Shown here piece after piece: positions 53,621-61,969 of a DNA stretch of 64,000 nt (position 1 is the first letter of the stretch; every line of letters begins with the position of its first letter). The DNA comes from Anaerolineae bacterium (GTDB taxonomy: Bacteria; Chloroflexota; Anaerolineae; Anaerolineales; RBG-16-64-43). The DNA is taken from contig PLND01000040.1 in the NCBI GenBank assembly GCA_003141675.1, positions 22,200-86,199 on the forward strand. The letters run 5' to 3'. The position numbers and the translations under genes are program-made. The notes beneath the pieces are model-generated. The model searched no databases. It had not been told where the DNA came from and saw only the letters and a program-made list of their open reading frames with translations.

Positions 53621-53717
53621 TTGCTACCCCGCTCCTGGCATATTGAAGATGATATAACCGATGAACCATTTTCGCAAGGGCGCCTACCACAGAAAAAATA
53701 TTTCGCGCCCTTCGGCC

Positions 53718-53745
53718 TTGCAACATCCGATGGACGAGGTATAAT
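53718..53745 (+). promoter_or_regulatory. Promoter of the unrecognised gene pair
   Basis: TTGCAA at 53718-53723 and TATAAT at 53740-53745 are 16 nt apart, about 50 nt before the GTG start at 53798. It faces away from the divergent kinase gene. Confidence 0.6.
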
Positions 53746-53797
53746 CGACCTGCCCGCCCTCCCGGTGCGGACGACTTCCATAAGATTTGAGGAACTT

Positions 53798-55387
53798 GTG
53801 TCAGATTATCCCGCGAATGCCTCGCAGCCTTGGGGCGACGGTTTCAACCTCTCGGATTCAGACATCGATTTTGTCAACAACCTTCTTCTGGAGGAAGGCG
53901 CTCCCATGGCATCGGAGCCGCTCGCGGTCGCCATCATCCGGGAGAGATTGCAGACCGAAGCCAAACGCCGCGCCCGGTTGGATCCGGAGGATACGGTCTA
54001 TCTGCCGCGCAATGCGTATCGCGTCGGACAGCGGTTGGTTTTTCCGACACTGGGTTTCATCCATGGGACGGTGATGTCCATCCGCCCGGGCGCGAATCCG
54101 GAAGCCGGGCCATTTGAGGTCATCCGGGTCCAGGGGGAGGACATGGAGAGGGAATTCGCGGCCCGCCTGGAAAACCATCACTTGAACACGATTCCGCTCG
54201 AGACGATGCTCGGCGCCAGCGACCGATCGCCGGAGCAAATTCTCAGGGAGCACGGAGAATCCATTCTTCAAACCATCGAATTGAAATTAAGCAAGGACAC
54301 CGACATCGTGAAGATCGGCGGCCGGTGGTTCCCGCGTTCTCTGCTGATCGAGATCTCGCACGGACATCTCAATCTTGCCGAAGCGGTGCTGGATGTAGCC
54401 CAGGGTGGACCGCTTCCGACGTCTGCACTGCTTGAGCACATCGAGCTTCCGCCGAACGTGGACCCACGCCTGGCGGCCTTTTCGTTGGACTACGCGCTCT
54501 ACCGGGATGAGCGTTTCGAGGAAGTCGGTGCGGCGGGGGAAATGGCGTGGTTCCTGCGGCGCCTGGAGCCACCGGAAGTGATGTTTCCGCCACGACGCCT
54601 GGCCTACGATCCGGCTCCGGCCGGCCGGAGCCGTTTGTCGGAACCGCTCCTGGCGCTGGAACGCGAATTGGACGACGAATGGGGACCGCCGGCCGAACCG
54701 GAAGGTGAAGTTCATGAAGCGACGCGGATCCTGGATTTTCCCCATTGGCGTGTGGGCGCACTTCCCCTTACGCCGCGTCTTGCGAAAATTTTCCCGCATG
54801 CGCACGAGGCCACCCGCATACGTTTTGAATTCGTGGACCGCGAAACCGCCGAGCGGTTTCCCGGATGGGTGGTCACTCCCTTCCGGTATGTGTATGGATT
54901 GGCCGAGTGGTATCCCAAAAAGGGACTTCTGCCAGGCGGCATCCTGCAAATCCGGGAGGGAGACAACCCAGGCGAGATCGTTCTGGAAGCGGCCACCCGC
55001 AAACCGGCCCGCGAATGGATTCGCACGGCCTCGGCATCGCCCAACAACCGGTTAACCTTTACGATGCAGAAACAGGCCGTGGCGGTGAATTACGACGAGC
55101 TTTCGGTAATCGCCGTCGACGATCCGCGCTCGATCGATGACCTGTGGCTGCGCCTGGAAGAACAGAAAAATCCGCTGGAGCGCCTAGTGGCTGATGTGTT
55201 CCGGGAATTGGCCAAACTTAATCCGCAAAGCACGGTCCATGCCCGGACGCTCTACAGCGCAATCAACGTCGTGCGCCGGACGCCGCCCGGCTCGATTTTT
55301 ACGGAATTGATGGAACGGCCGTATTATTCCCATATGGGCGATCTATACTATCGCTTCGACGAGGGCCAATGGACGGAGAACCGGTGA
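53798..55387 (+). CDS. Large protein of unknown function, first of a coupled pair
   Basis: About 529 residues, soluble, without signal peptide or membrane segment. I start at the GTG at 53798 (VSDYPANASQ) because GAGGAACTT lies just upstream and a promoter 50 nt before it; the longer frame overlaps the divergent kinase gene. No domain is recognised. Notable parts are a charged helical N-terminus (about 20-70), a strand-rich segment about 75-120 (VYLPRNAYRVGQRLVFP), an Arg-rich region with acidic linkers (about 280-320) and a second strand-rich region (about 325-420, with PGWVVTPFRYVYGLAEWYP). It could be a modular DNA-related protein, but nothing proves it. Confidence 0.7.
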   Translation: MSDYPANASQPWGDGFNLSDSDIDFVNNLLLEEGAPMASEPLAVAIIRERLQTEAKRRARLDPEDTVYLPRNAYRVGQRLVFPTLGFIHGTVMSIRPGANPEAGPFEVIRVQGEDMEREFAARLENHHLNTIPLETMLGASDRSPEQILREHGESILQTIELKLSKDTDIVKIGGRWFPRSLLIEISHGHLNLAEAVLDVAQGGPLPTSALLEHIELPPNVDPRLAAFSLDYALYRDERFEEVGAAGEMAWFLRRLEPPEVMFPPRRLAYDPAPAGRSRLSEPLLALERELDDEWGPPAEPEGEVHEATRILDFPHWRVGALPLTPRLAKIFPHAHEATRIRFEFVDRETAERFPGWVVTPFRYVYGLAEWYPKKGLLPGGILQIREGDNPGEIVLEAATRKPAREWIRTASASPNNRLTFTMQKQAVAVNYDELSVIAVDDPRSIDDLWLRLEEQKNPLERLVADVFRELAKLNPQSTVHARTLYSAINVVRRTPPGSIFTELMERPYYSHMGDLYYRFDEGQWTENR

Positions 55388-55818
55388 CAGAATTGGGCGC
55401 GCCGCGGTTGATCAAGCCGACTCTGGCTACACGATTCCACATCGACTACGACTGGTGGGGGCGCAACGAGCGCGAATGGAGGGTATATCTTCTCAGCCAC
55501 CTCTGCGCCGAACACCACGCCGCTCTGGAATCACTTTCCGATCAATCGCAGATCGATTGGATCGACCCGGTTTCGGCCGAAGTCCGTTCCATCGACGGGA
55601 TCCAGCACGCGTTGGTCTCGCATTGCAGCTTGCAGCCGGATTACATCGGCCCGCATACGACGCTGGTGGACGCCGTCTTCCGCGTTTTCCTGGCCAACGG
55701 GAATACGCCGCTCTCGGTGGCCGAGATCGCGCAATTAATTAACCGGCCGGCAATCACGATGCTGCGCACGCTTTCGGGCAGCCGGGTGTACAAGGGCATT
55801 CGCCCGGTCTTGGATTAA
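55384..55818 (+). CDS. Small protein of unknown function, second of a coupled pair
   Basis: About 144 residues if it starts at the GTG at 55384, whose GTGA overlaps the stop of the preceding gene; the ATG at 55369 (MDGEPV) gives 149. The N-terminal half has a basic/aromatic stretch (FHIDYDWWGRNEREWRVYLL) and Cys/His residues (HLCAEHHA). The C-terminus ends like a small winged helix (SVAEIAQLINRPAITMLRTL), suggesting DNA binding. I do not recognise a family. The tight coupling to the 529-residue gene suggests one complex. tRNA-Arg starts 42 nt downstream. Confidence 0.72.
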   Translation: MTELGAPRLIKPTLATRFHIDYDWWGRNEREWRVYLLSHLCAEHHAALESLSDQSQIDWIDPVSAEVRSIDGIQHALVSHCSLQPDYIGPHTTLVDAVFRVFLANGNTPLSVAEIAQLINRPAITMLRTLSGSRVYKGIRPVLD

Positions 55819-55859
55819 CTCCTCTTCCTTCCCCGTTAAATTTGTTAAAATAGCCTTAC

Positions 55860-55932
55860 GCCCCCGTAGCTCAATGGATAGAGCATCGGACTTCTAATCC
55901 GGTGGTTGTGGGTCCGAGTCCCGCCGGGGGCG
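55860..55932 (+). tRNA. tRNA-Arg (anticodon TCT)
   Basis: A 73-nt cloverleaf: acceptor GCCCCCG pairs with CGGGGGC, the D arm has AGCTCAATGGATAGAGC, the anticodon loop is CTTCTAA giving TCT, and the T arm has GGTCCGAGTCC. CCA is not encoded. TAAAAT about 9 nt upstream may be its -10 box. Confidence 0.95.
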
Positions 55933-56427
55933 CCTGCCCTTGATTTTCGAAGGCTGAGTTCCCATTGGAATAAAAAGGAAATAATGGCATTCCTTCGCCC
56001 GGAAGCGGGGGAAAAAATCAAGCCGCCGCCCGGAGGCGGCGTGCGGAGGTCACCGATCAATTCTCGTAGAGGCAGCGGCGAAGAAATGGGATCTTCGCTC
56101 ACCCAAAGCCCTCTGGCATCCGTTGAAATTGTTTTGCTTGCGACATCCAATGCCGGCGGTCGGCGGCTTGTATTTTTATACTATACCCATTCGCATATGA
56201 AATAAATTTCCACTTACTAAAATACCTCTTTGAAGCAACGCCCCGATTTCGGAGGAATGCAAAATACCATCACCGGGGGCCGCTCGAACAGCCGAGTATT
56301 CCGTTTTCCGGACCGTTTCGGATGTGGTTTTCACGGGCGGGAAGCAAGGGGGAAGAATCACCCGGGGGTCGTATAATTCGATTGGGTTTTCCTTGTCCAT
56401 CCGATCGCGTCGACGGAGGAAAAAATC
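55933..56427. other. Intergenic region between tRNA-Arg and nnr
   Basis: About 495 nt without a credible gene; the open frame of 99 codons overlaps the tRNA and lacks a ribosome site. GCCGCC at 56022-56027 pairs with GGCGGC at 56035-56040, a small hairpin without a T run that may follow the tRNA transcript. A perfect TATAAT at 56372-56377 lies 51 nt before nnr and is probably its -10 box, without a clear -35. Confidence 0.6.
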
Positions 56428-58065
56428 ATGGCTTACATCGTCAGCATCGCGCAAATGCGCGCGATCGAAACCGAAGCCGACCGAAAAGGGGTGAGCTTTG
56501 AGCGCATGATGGATCGCGCCGGGGAAGCCGTTTTTTCCCGCACGGTGATCCGCCGGGGGCCGGTGGAGAAAAAACGGGTGGTCATTCTTTGCGGGAGCGG
56601 AAACAACGGCGGCGACGGGCTGGTTGCGGCGGAACATTTCGCGCGGGCGGGCGCCAGCGTGCGCGTTTTCCTTGCCGCCCCGCGCAAGGAAAACGATCCG
56701 CGATGGCGGGCCGCGGCTGATGCTGGTGCCGTCGTGGAGAACGCCGAAAAAGAACCCGGCCTGAACGCATTGCTCCAATCGCTGGACAACGCAGATATTC
56801 TGGTCGACGCGATCCTTGGAACTGGAACCAAGCTGCCACTCAAGGCGCCGGTGGCGGGGATACTTGCCGCCATAAAAGCGCGTTGGGAACGATCCGACCG
56901 TCGGCCGTTTCTCGTCGCTGTGGATTGTCCCTCCGGTGTCGATTGCGACACCGGCCAGGCGGCGCCGCAAACCCTGCCGGCGGATTTGACCGTGACGCTG
57001 GGAGCAGCCAAAACGGGATTGCTGGCGTTCCCCGGCGCAGAATACGTCGGAAGTTTGATGGTCGCCGATATCGGGCTCCCCGGGGATTTGAGTTCGCTGC
57101 GCGTGCCCGGCCCACTTCTGGCCGACCGCGATCTGGTGCGGAGCTGGCTCCGGCCGCGGCCCCGCGATTCCCATAAGGGAACATTCGGACGGGTCATTAT
57201 CATCGGGGGTTCGAGCAACTATCCTGGCGCACCCATGCTGGCCGGAATGGGCGCCTATCGGTCCGGCGCCGGCTTGGTCACTATGGCTGTTCCCAATCCG
57301 GTGTACCCTGCCGCCATCCCGCTACTTCCAGAAGCCACCTGGATCGTCCTGCCGGAGGATTTTGGTGTGATCGGGTCCGATGCAGCGGACGTGCTGCTCC
57401 CGGAAGTGGAGCAAGCCCAGGCCTTGGTGATCGGTCCGGGCATCGGCCGGGAAAAATCGACGGCCGCGTTTCTCAAGGTTTTTTTACAGGACGAGCAAGG
57501 GAAGAAAACCCCGATCGGTTTCGGAATCCCCGAAAAGCATAATGTCGAACAAAAGAGATTGCTCCCGCCGATGGTGGTGGATGCGGACGCGCTGCGAATG
57601 CTTTCCGAATTGGAAAACTGGCCCGCGCTGCTTCCGTCGGGATGTATTCTCACGCCGCATCCCGGCGAGATGTCGGCACTGACCGGCCTTTCGATAGAGG
57701 AGATTCAAAAAGACCGGTCCGGCGTAGCGTTGCGGTTTGCTAAACAATGGAACGCAGTGGTGATTCTCAAGGGCTCCTTTACCGTGGTGGCCGCTCCCGA
57801 CGGCCGGTGCGGCATCGAGCCGTTTGCCACGCCGGCTTTGGCGCGAGCCGGTACCGGCGACGTGCTGGCCGGAACAATCGGCGGACTCCTCGCTCAGGGC
57901 GTGGAAAGCTGGCAGGCGGCGGTGTTGGGAGCATATCTGCACGGACGGGCGGGTGAGCTTGCCGCTTCCGATGCCGGCGCACCTGATTCGGTCTTGGCCG
58001 GCGACGTGGCGCGCTGCCTGGCAAAGTCGATTGCGGAATTGCGGGGAGGAATATTATTCTACTGA
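56428..58065 (+). CDS. nnr: Bifunctional NAD(P)HX epimerase/dehydratase
   Basis: 545 residues. The N-terminal YjeF-N epimerase domain (about 1-220) has CGSGNNGGDGLVAA and VDAILGTG. The C-terminal ADP/ATP-dependent dehydratase domain (about 235-540) has GGSSNYPGAPMLAG, LTPHPGEMSAL and ARAGTGDVLAGTIG, the phosphate-binding GTGD. It repairs hydrated NAD(P)H. It is a normal length for the fused enzyme. Its upstream region carries a TATAAT. Confidence 0.95.
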   Translation: MAYIVSIAQMRAIETEADRKGVSFERMMDRAGEAVFSRTVIRRGPVEKKRVVILCGSGNNGGDGLVAAEHFARAGASVRVFLAAPRKENDPRWRAAADAGAVVENAEKEPGLNALLQSLDNADILVDAILGTGTKLPLKAPVAGILAAIKARWERSDRRPFLVAVDCPSGVDCDTGQAAPQTLPADLTVTLGAAKTGLLAFPGAEYVGSLMVADIGLPGDLSSLRVPGPLLADRDLVRSWLRPRPRDSHKGTFGRVIIIGGSSNYPGAPMLAGMGAYRSGAGLVTMAVPNPVYPAAIPLLPEATWIVLPEDFGVIGSDAADVLLPEVEQAQALVIGPGIGREKSTAAFLKVFLQDEQGKKTPIGFGIPEKHNVEQKRLLPPMVVDADALRMLSELENWPALLPSGCILTPHPGEMSALTGLSIEEIQKDRSGVALRFAKQWNAVVILKGSFTVVAAPDGRCGIEPFATPALARAGTGDVLAGTIGGLLAQGVESWQAAVLGAYLHGRAGELAASDAGAPDSVLAGDVARCLAKSIAELRGGILFY

Positions 58066-58267
58066 TTAATTATTGAGGGATTGATGACGAAATTTGGATG
58101 AATATACCGGAATAGAAAAAATATTGATGCAAAGTCCGCGCGCGATGGGTTGAGGGACAAGAAGAAAATCTATTTATACCTTGTGATCCCCTACACATAT
58201 TCGCTCAACCGCCATAGAGCCGGCTTTGCTTTTGGTTTATTTTAAAGAGGGGTAATGCGAACTTCCG

Positions 58268-59311
58268 CTACATCCCGCCGCTCGGAATCGTCAACGGCGG
58301 GTTGATCATGGGATCCAGTCCGGAATGGACGAGGACGAACGTGGTCTGTCCGGGTGCTATATCCACTGTAAAGGAATAGAATCGCCACCAGACCCAGGTC
58401 TGGATGAGATAAGTTCCTGCCGGCAAGTCGCTGACGACAAAATTCTCCTGGTAGATGTTATCCGGGTGTGTGACGTTTCCTACGTAAGTTAATAGCCTCC
58501 GATCAGTTTTTGTTTCCTCGCTGATCAGGTGGAATGGGTATTCGATCAGCGGCCAGGAATCGGCCGCCTCGATGCGCCCGGCCAGCACGCCGTATCCCAC
58601 CGGCGGAACCAACCAGAGTTCCGGGTTTCTGGAATTGGTAAAGGCATCCTGCCCAACGCGGACTTCGAAGTGCAGATGAGGTCCGGATGCATGGCCGGTG
58701 CTCCCGGTCAAACCGATTTGATCGCCCGCATTAACGCGTTGCCCCTCGACCACATCAATCTTCGATAGATGCGCATATACCGAAAAAACCGGCTGGCCCA
58801 GATATCCGAAATCATGGCGGATGGAAATTGAGTTGCCGTAGGGGTCGTTCTTGTCGGGGAAGTGGCCCATGAGCCCCATTCCCGCCCAAGAGACCACACC
58901 GTCGGCGGCTGCCAGAACGGGGATCCCGAATCCTGTGGGAAAATCCACACCGTTGTGGACAGACATTTCGCCGGAGAGATTGCTCCCGTAAGGGTAGTCG
59001 GGATCGATCCAATTCCGGTAGGTCGATGCAATCGGCCGGTCGAACCAATAATGATCCTCGGCCCGGAGCTGAAGCGGAGCCTTGTAGGTTGGCGGGCGAT
59101 TCTCCGACAGGGGAGGATATTCCAGGAGTGGAGTGGGTTCCAAAGCCGGAGGAGTGGATAAGGAATCGTCGGATACCGTGGGCGTGATATCGGAAAGGTT
59201 TAGGATTTTCCCGCCGGCCAGCACCGGAAATACCGGGATGGCGAGCAGCGCGAAAAGCGCAAGCAATAACCCCGGCCCCGAACACCCTCTCCCGCGTGTT
59301 TTCTGTTTCAT
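58268..59311 (-). CDS. Secreted M23-family peptidase with canonical metal site
   Basis: 347 residues. A signal peptide (about 1-32) is followed by a Thr/Pro-rich linker and an M23 fold with the full zinc site: H119 and D123 in SVHNGVDF, H181 in VYAHLS and H212/H214 in GPHLHFEV. The last 100 or so residues are a strand-rich accessory domain. It likely cuts peptide bonds in peptidoglycan outside the cell. It contrasts with the LysM triplet at 35-40 kb, whose M23-like folds lack the first His. The 200 nt upstream of its stop, towards nnr, hold no gene. Confidence 0.92.
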   Translation of the reverse strand: MKQKTRGRGCSGPGLLLALFALLAIPVFPVLAGGKILNLSDITPTVSDDSLSTPPALEPTPLLEYPPLSENRPPTYKAPLQLRAEDHYWFDRPIASTYRNWIDPDYPYGSNLSGEMSVHNGVDFPTGFGIPVLAAADGVVSWAGMGLMGHFPDKNDPYGNSISIRHDFGYLGQPVFSVYAHLSKIDVVEGQRVNAGDQIGLTGSTGHASGPHLHFEVRVGQDAFTNSRNPELWLVPPVGYGVLAGRIEAADSWPLIEYPFHLISEETKTDRRLLTYVGNVTHPDNIYQENFVVSDLPAGTYLIQTWVWWRFYSFTVDIAPGQTTFVLVHSGLDPMINPPLTIPSGGM

Positions 59312-59371
59312 ATCGCTTCCATAATAAAGGCGAAATCCTTCAATGCCTATGGATGCAATGAATATGCCATC

Positions 59372-61252
59372 TTAAGGCGCGGTGGTCGGGGTGGGTGTGG
59401 CCGTGGGTGTTTTGGAGGGTTGGTACCACCAAGCGGTGAGTGTGTGGGTTGGCGTGGGTGTAATAAAGGCGCTCGGAGGATAGAGTTCATCCATGGCGGT
59501 AGACCAATCCAACCCGTCGGCGCATATGAATTCCCAATAATTGATTCCGAAGTAATACGTTCTCCAATCCGGCTCGGAAGGTATTCGCTCGAAGCCGAAC
59601 TCGGCGGCCAATTGTGTGAAATCGATAAAGTATCCCGTCGGAATATCCGCATAGAACCGCCCGCCGTTATCCAACGCCGATGGAGTCCCCGAGGTTCGCG
59701 CGTCGAAATCCCACGGTAAATAGCGCAACGGATCGCCCTGGGAACCGTCCTGCTCGGCGGCCCGGACGAACAGCCGCCAATAATCCCGGGGACCGGCCGG
59801 GTCCGGGACGACGACCAACCATCCCTTCGATACGGCCGCGCGCGAGACGGCGAAAGCCCGCCCGGTGCGAAGCCAGGAAAGCGTTTCTTTCGGAGGCATC
59901 GGGGTATCGATGCCGATCGCAGCGCTGTCCAGCGTTCCGAGGAAATCCCACCCGGCCTGTTGTTTCACCGCACCGCGGAGCGCCTGAAACCGCTGTAGAA
60001 CCGCTGAGCTCAGACGGGGATCCGATGCGTTGACATCCACATTGACCAGTTGCGCCGAAAGGGGGGTGCCGGCTGGGGGCATAGTGGATGGGGGGGCGGG
60101 TTTTGTGGAAGCAAGCGGAAGAATCCAGGCCGGTAATGGGTTGGGCAGCGCCACCGATGTCCAGGTTGCCCGGTCGACTCTTCCCGAGATCCATAAGGCC
60201 GCCGGGGAAAGGGATTGTCCCACGGACGGAGAAAAAAGCAGATACGAGTGGAGTAAATCCGGTTGGGCCGTTCCCTGGATCCATTTGCCGTCAGGGCTCC
60301 ATTCCGGAGCCGCGCCCTGTCCGATCAGCGTGGGTTTCTTCGACGGATTGTCGATCGAAAGCGTATAGATCCAGGTGTAACCGTTCTGCTCCACGGAGTA
60401 GGCGAGCGATTTCCCGTCGGGAGAAAACGCCGAATCGCGTTCGTCCAGATCCGGGGTGTTGGTCAGATCGGTGATGGTTTGCGTATCCAGGTTAAACACA
60501 TAAATGTCGGTGTGCGTCCCGGTGCGCCCGGTGAAGGAAATCGAACGGGCCAGCGGCGACCAGTCGGGCTCCATGGAATCCATTCCGTTCGGTCCCTGCC
60601 ACATGAGCGTTTTATCCTCGACCCGCCGGATGTTGATGGCGAAGTGACCGTTCGTGTACTGTTCATAGACCATCTGGCGGGAATCCGGCGACCAGGAGGG
60701 ATGTCCTTCGAATTCCGCGGAGGTGGTCAGACTCTCGATCTGTCCGGAGGAAAGGTCCAGGATATACAGATCCCAATTTCCGCCGCGCTGCGACGCAAAC
60801 GCGATCGCGCCGCCGTCGGGACGGAACGCCGGATCTCGATCATCCGTAGAGCCGTCGGTGATTTGGATCGGGTTGGCCAGCCCCATCGGCCAAAGCCAGA
60901 GGTTCGCATGGCCGTTTGCGTGAACGGCCATGGCCAGCATTCCCTGCTGGCTCAGAAGCGAAGGCGGAGTGAATTGCAGCGCGGCAAACGCGCTCGGCGA
61001 GGGCGTGAGGGTATTTTTATCGGCGGCAGGAAGGGGGGTTGCGGATACGTTTCCAGGCTCGCAATTGCAGGCGGAACTGCTTTGCGGTTGGGATACCGGT
61101 GTGCATAGAATTCCCTGGCAGGTCTCCGTGGGAAAGAGCGTGGATGGGAGTACAACCGTACCGGTGGCTGCCGTAGGAGAACAAGCGGCGGGAAATATCA
61201 TTACCGCGAGGAGAATCGGAATCAGGAAAAAAAACCGTCGCAGAAATTTCAT
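59372..61252 (-). CDS. TolB-like beta-propeller lipoprotein
   Basis: About 626 residues. The signal peptide ends FPAAC, a lipobox, so it is likely a lipid-anchored surface protein. After a linker come at least four TolB/WD40-like PD40 units: DPAFRPDGGAIAFAS, HPSWSPDSRQMVY, EPDWSPLARSISF and DSAFSPDGKSLAY. The C-terminal part (about 420-620) has unknown fold and ends in a Pro/Thr-rich tail. Unlike true TolB it is not near tolA or pal. I start it at MKFLRRFF (61252), where TATAAT stands only 6 nt before the ATG, suggesting a leaderless or very short leader. It diverges from the DUF151 gene. Confidence 0.85.
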   Translation of the reverse strand: MKFLRRFFFLIPILLAVMIFPAACSPTAATGTVVLPSTLFPTETCQGILCTPVSQPQSSSACNCEPGNVSATPLPAADKNTLTPSPSAFAALQFTPPSLLSQQGMLAMAVHANGHANLWLWPMGLANPIQITDGSTDDRDPAFRPDGGAIAFASQRGGNWDLYILDLSSGQIESLTTSAEFEGHPSWSPDSRQMVYEQYTNGHFAINIRRVEDKTLMWQGPNGMDSMEPDWSPLARSISFTGRTGTHTDIYVFNLDTQTITDLTNTPDLDERDSAFSPDGKSLAYSVEQNGYTWIYTLSIDNPSKKPTLIGQGAAPEWSPDGKWIQGTAQPDLLHSYLLFSPSVGQSLSPAALWISGRVDRATWTSVALPNPLPAWILPLASTKPAPPSTMPPAGTPLSAQLVNVDVNASDPRLSSAVLQRFQALRGAVKQQAGWDFLGTLDSAAIGIDTPMPPKETLSWLRTGRAFAVSRAAVSKGWLVVVPDPAGPRDYWRLFVRAAEQDGSQGDPLRYLPWDFDARTSGTPSALDNGGRFYADIPTGYFIDFTQLAAEFGFERIPSEPDWRTYYFGINYWEFICADGLDWSTAMDELYPPSAFITPTPTHTLTAWWYQPSKTPTATPTPTTAP

Positions 61253-61329
61253 ACCCGGATTATATACCCGACACTGTGTTAGAATGAGAAAACCGGAGTG
61301 CAAGGTGCATGCCCGTATCCGGAGGGTCA

Positions 61330-61866
61330 ATGATCGAAGTGACCGTCGACCGAATTCAAGTCAACCTTGTCTCGCAAAGCCGGGTGGTCATTCTTCGTGA
61401 AACGAACGGGAACCGGTTCCTTCCCATCTGGATCGGACAGTTCGAGGCGGAAGCTATCGCCATGTTCCTGCAGGAAGTGGAAGCCGTCCGGCCGATGACT
61501 CACGACCTGCTCAAGAACCTGCTCCAGGGGCTGGGGGCAGTGTTGGAACGCGTGGAGATTCATGACCTGCGCGACGATGTATTCTACGCCCGCCTGATGG
61601 TCCGCAAGGGTGAGACGCAAATCGAAGTGGATTCCCGCCCATCCGACGCCATCGCGCTTGCCATCCGGGTCCACGCGCCGATCTTCATCGCCGAGGCGGT
61701 GATGGACCGGGCGGGCACGATCCCCGAGACGGACATCCGCGAAAAACGGGAAGCATCCGCGGATGCGGGGGAAGAAATCCCCGACGACCGGCTGGATGTT
61801 TTCAAGGATTTCATCCAGCATTTGGATATGGGGGACGAGCCGCCGGAGAAAAAACCAAAAAGCTAA
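61330..61866 (+). CDS. Bifunctional nuclease (BFN, DUF151) family protein
   Basis: About 178 residues. The DUF151 core is LPIWIGQFEAEAI, RPMTHDLL and SRPSDAIALAIR, with a charged C-terminal tail typical of the UVR-containing variants but without UVR here. The family has been linked to nuclease activity and stress in plants and bacteria; bacterial roles are unsettled. The start at 61330 has GGAGGG upstream. It precedes dnaB by about 100 nt. Confidence 0.88.
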   Translation: MIEVTVDRIQVNLVSQSRVVILRETNGNRFLPIWIGQFEAEAIAMFLQEVEAVRPMTHDLLKNLLQGLGAVLERVEIHDLRDDVFYARLMVRKGETQIEVDSRPSDAIALAIRVHAPIFIAEAVMDRAGTIPETDIREKREASADAGEEIPDDRLDVFKDFIQHLDMGDEPPEKKPKS

Positions 61867-61969
61867 AGCCACAGGCAGGCATGTTTTCAAGCGCCGGAGA
61901 ATTTCGAAACGGCGGACGTTCCGCAACTGATCCCAATCCAACGACAACGAGCCTTTCACTAGAAACCCG

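Noticed and set aside
55906-56205. 99-codon frame starting inside tRNA-Arg
   Set aside because: It begins within the T arm of the tRNA and lacks a ribosome site and any motif.
58066-58267. AT-richer gap between nnr and the M23 gene inspected for a small RNA or attachment site
   Set aside because: A loose GGTTGAG...CTCAACC repeat spaced about 55 nt is the only structure seen, with no promoter or gene signs.
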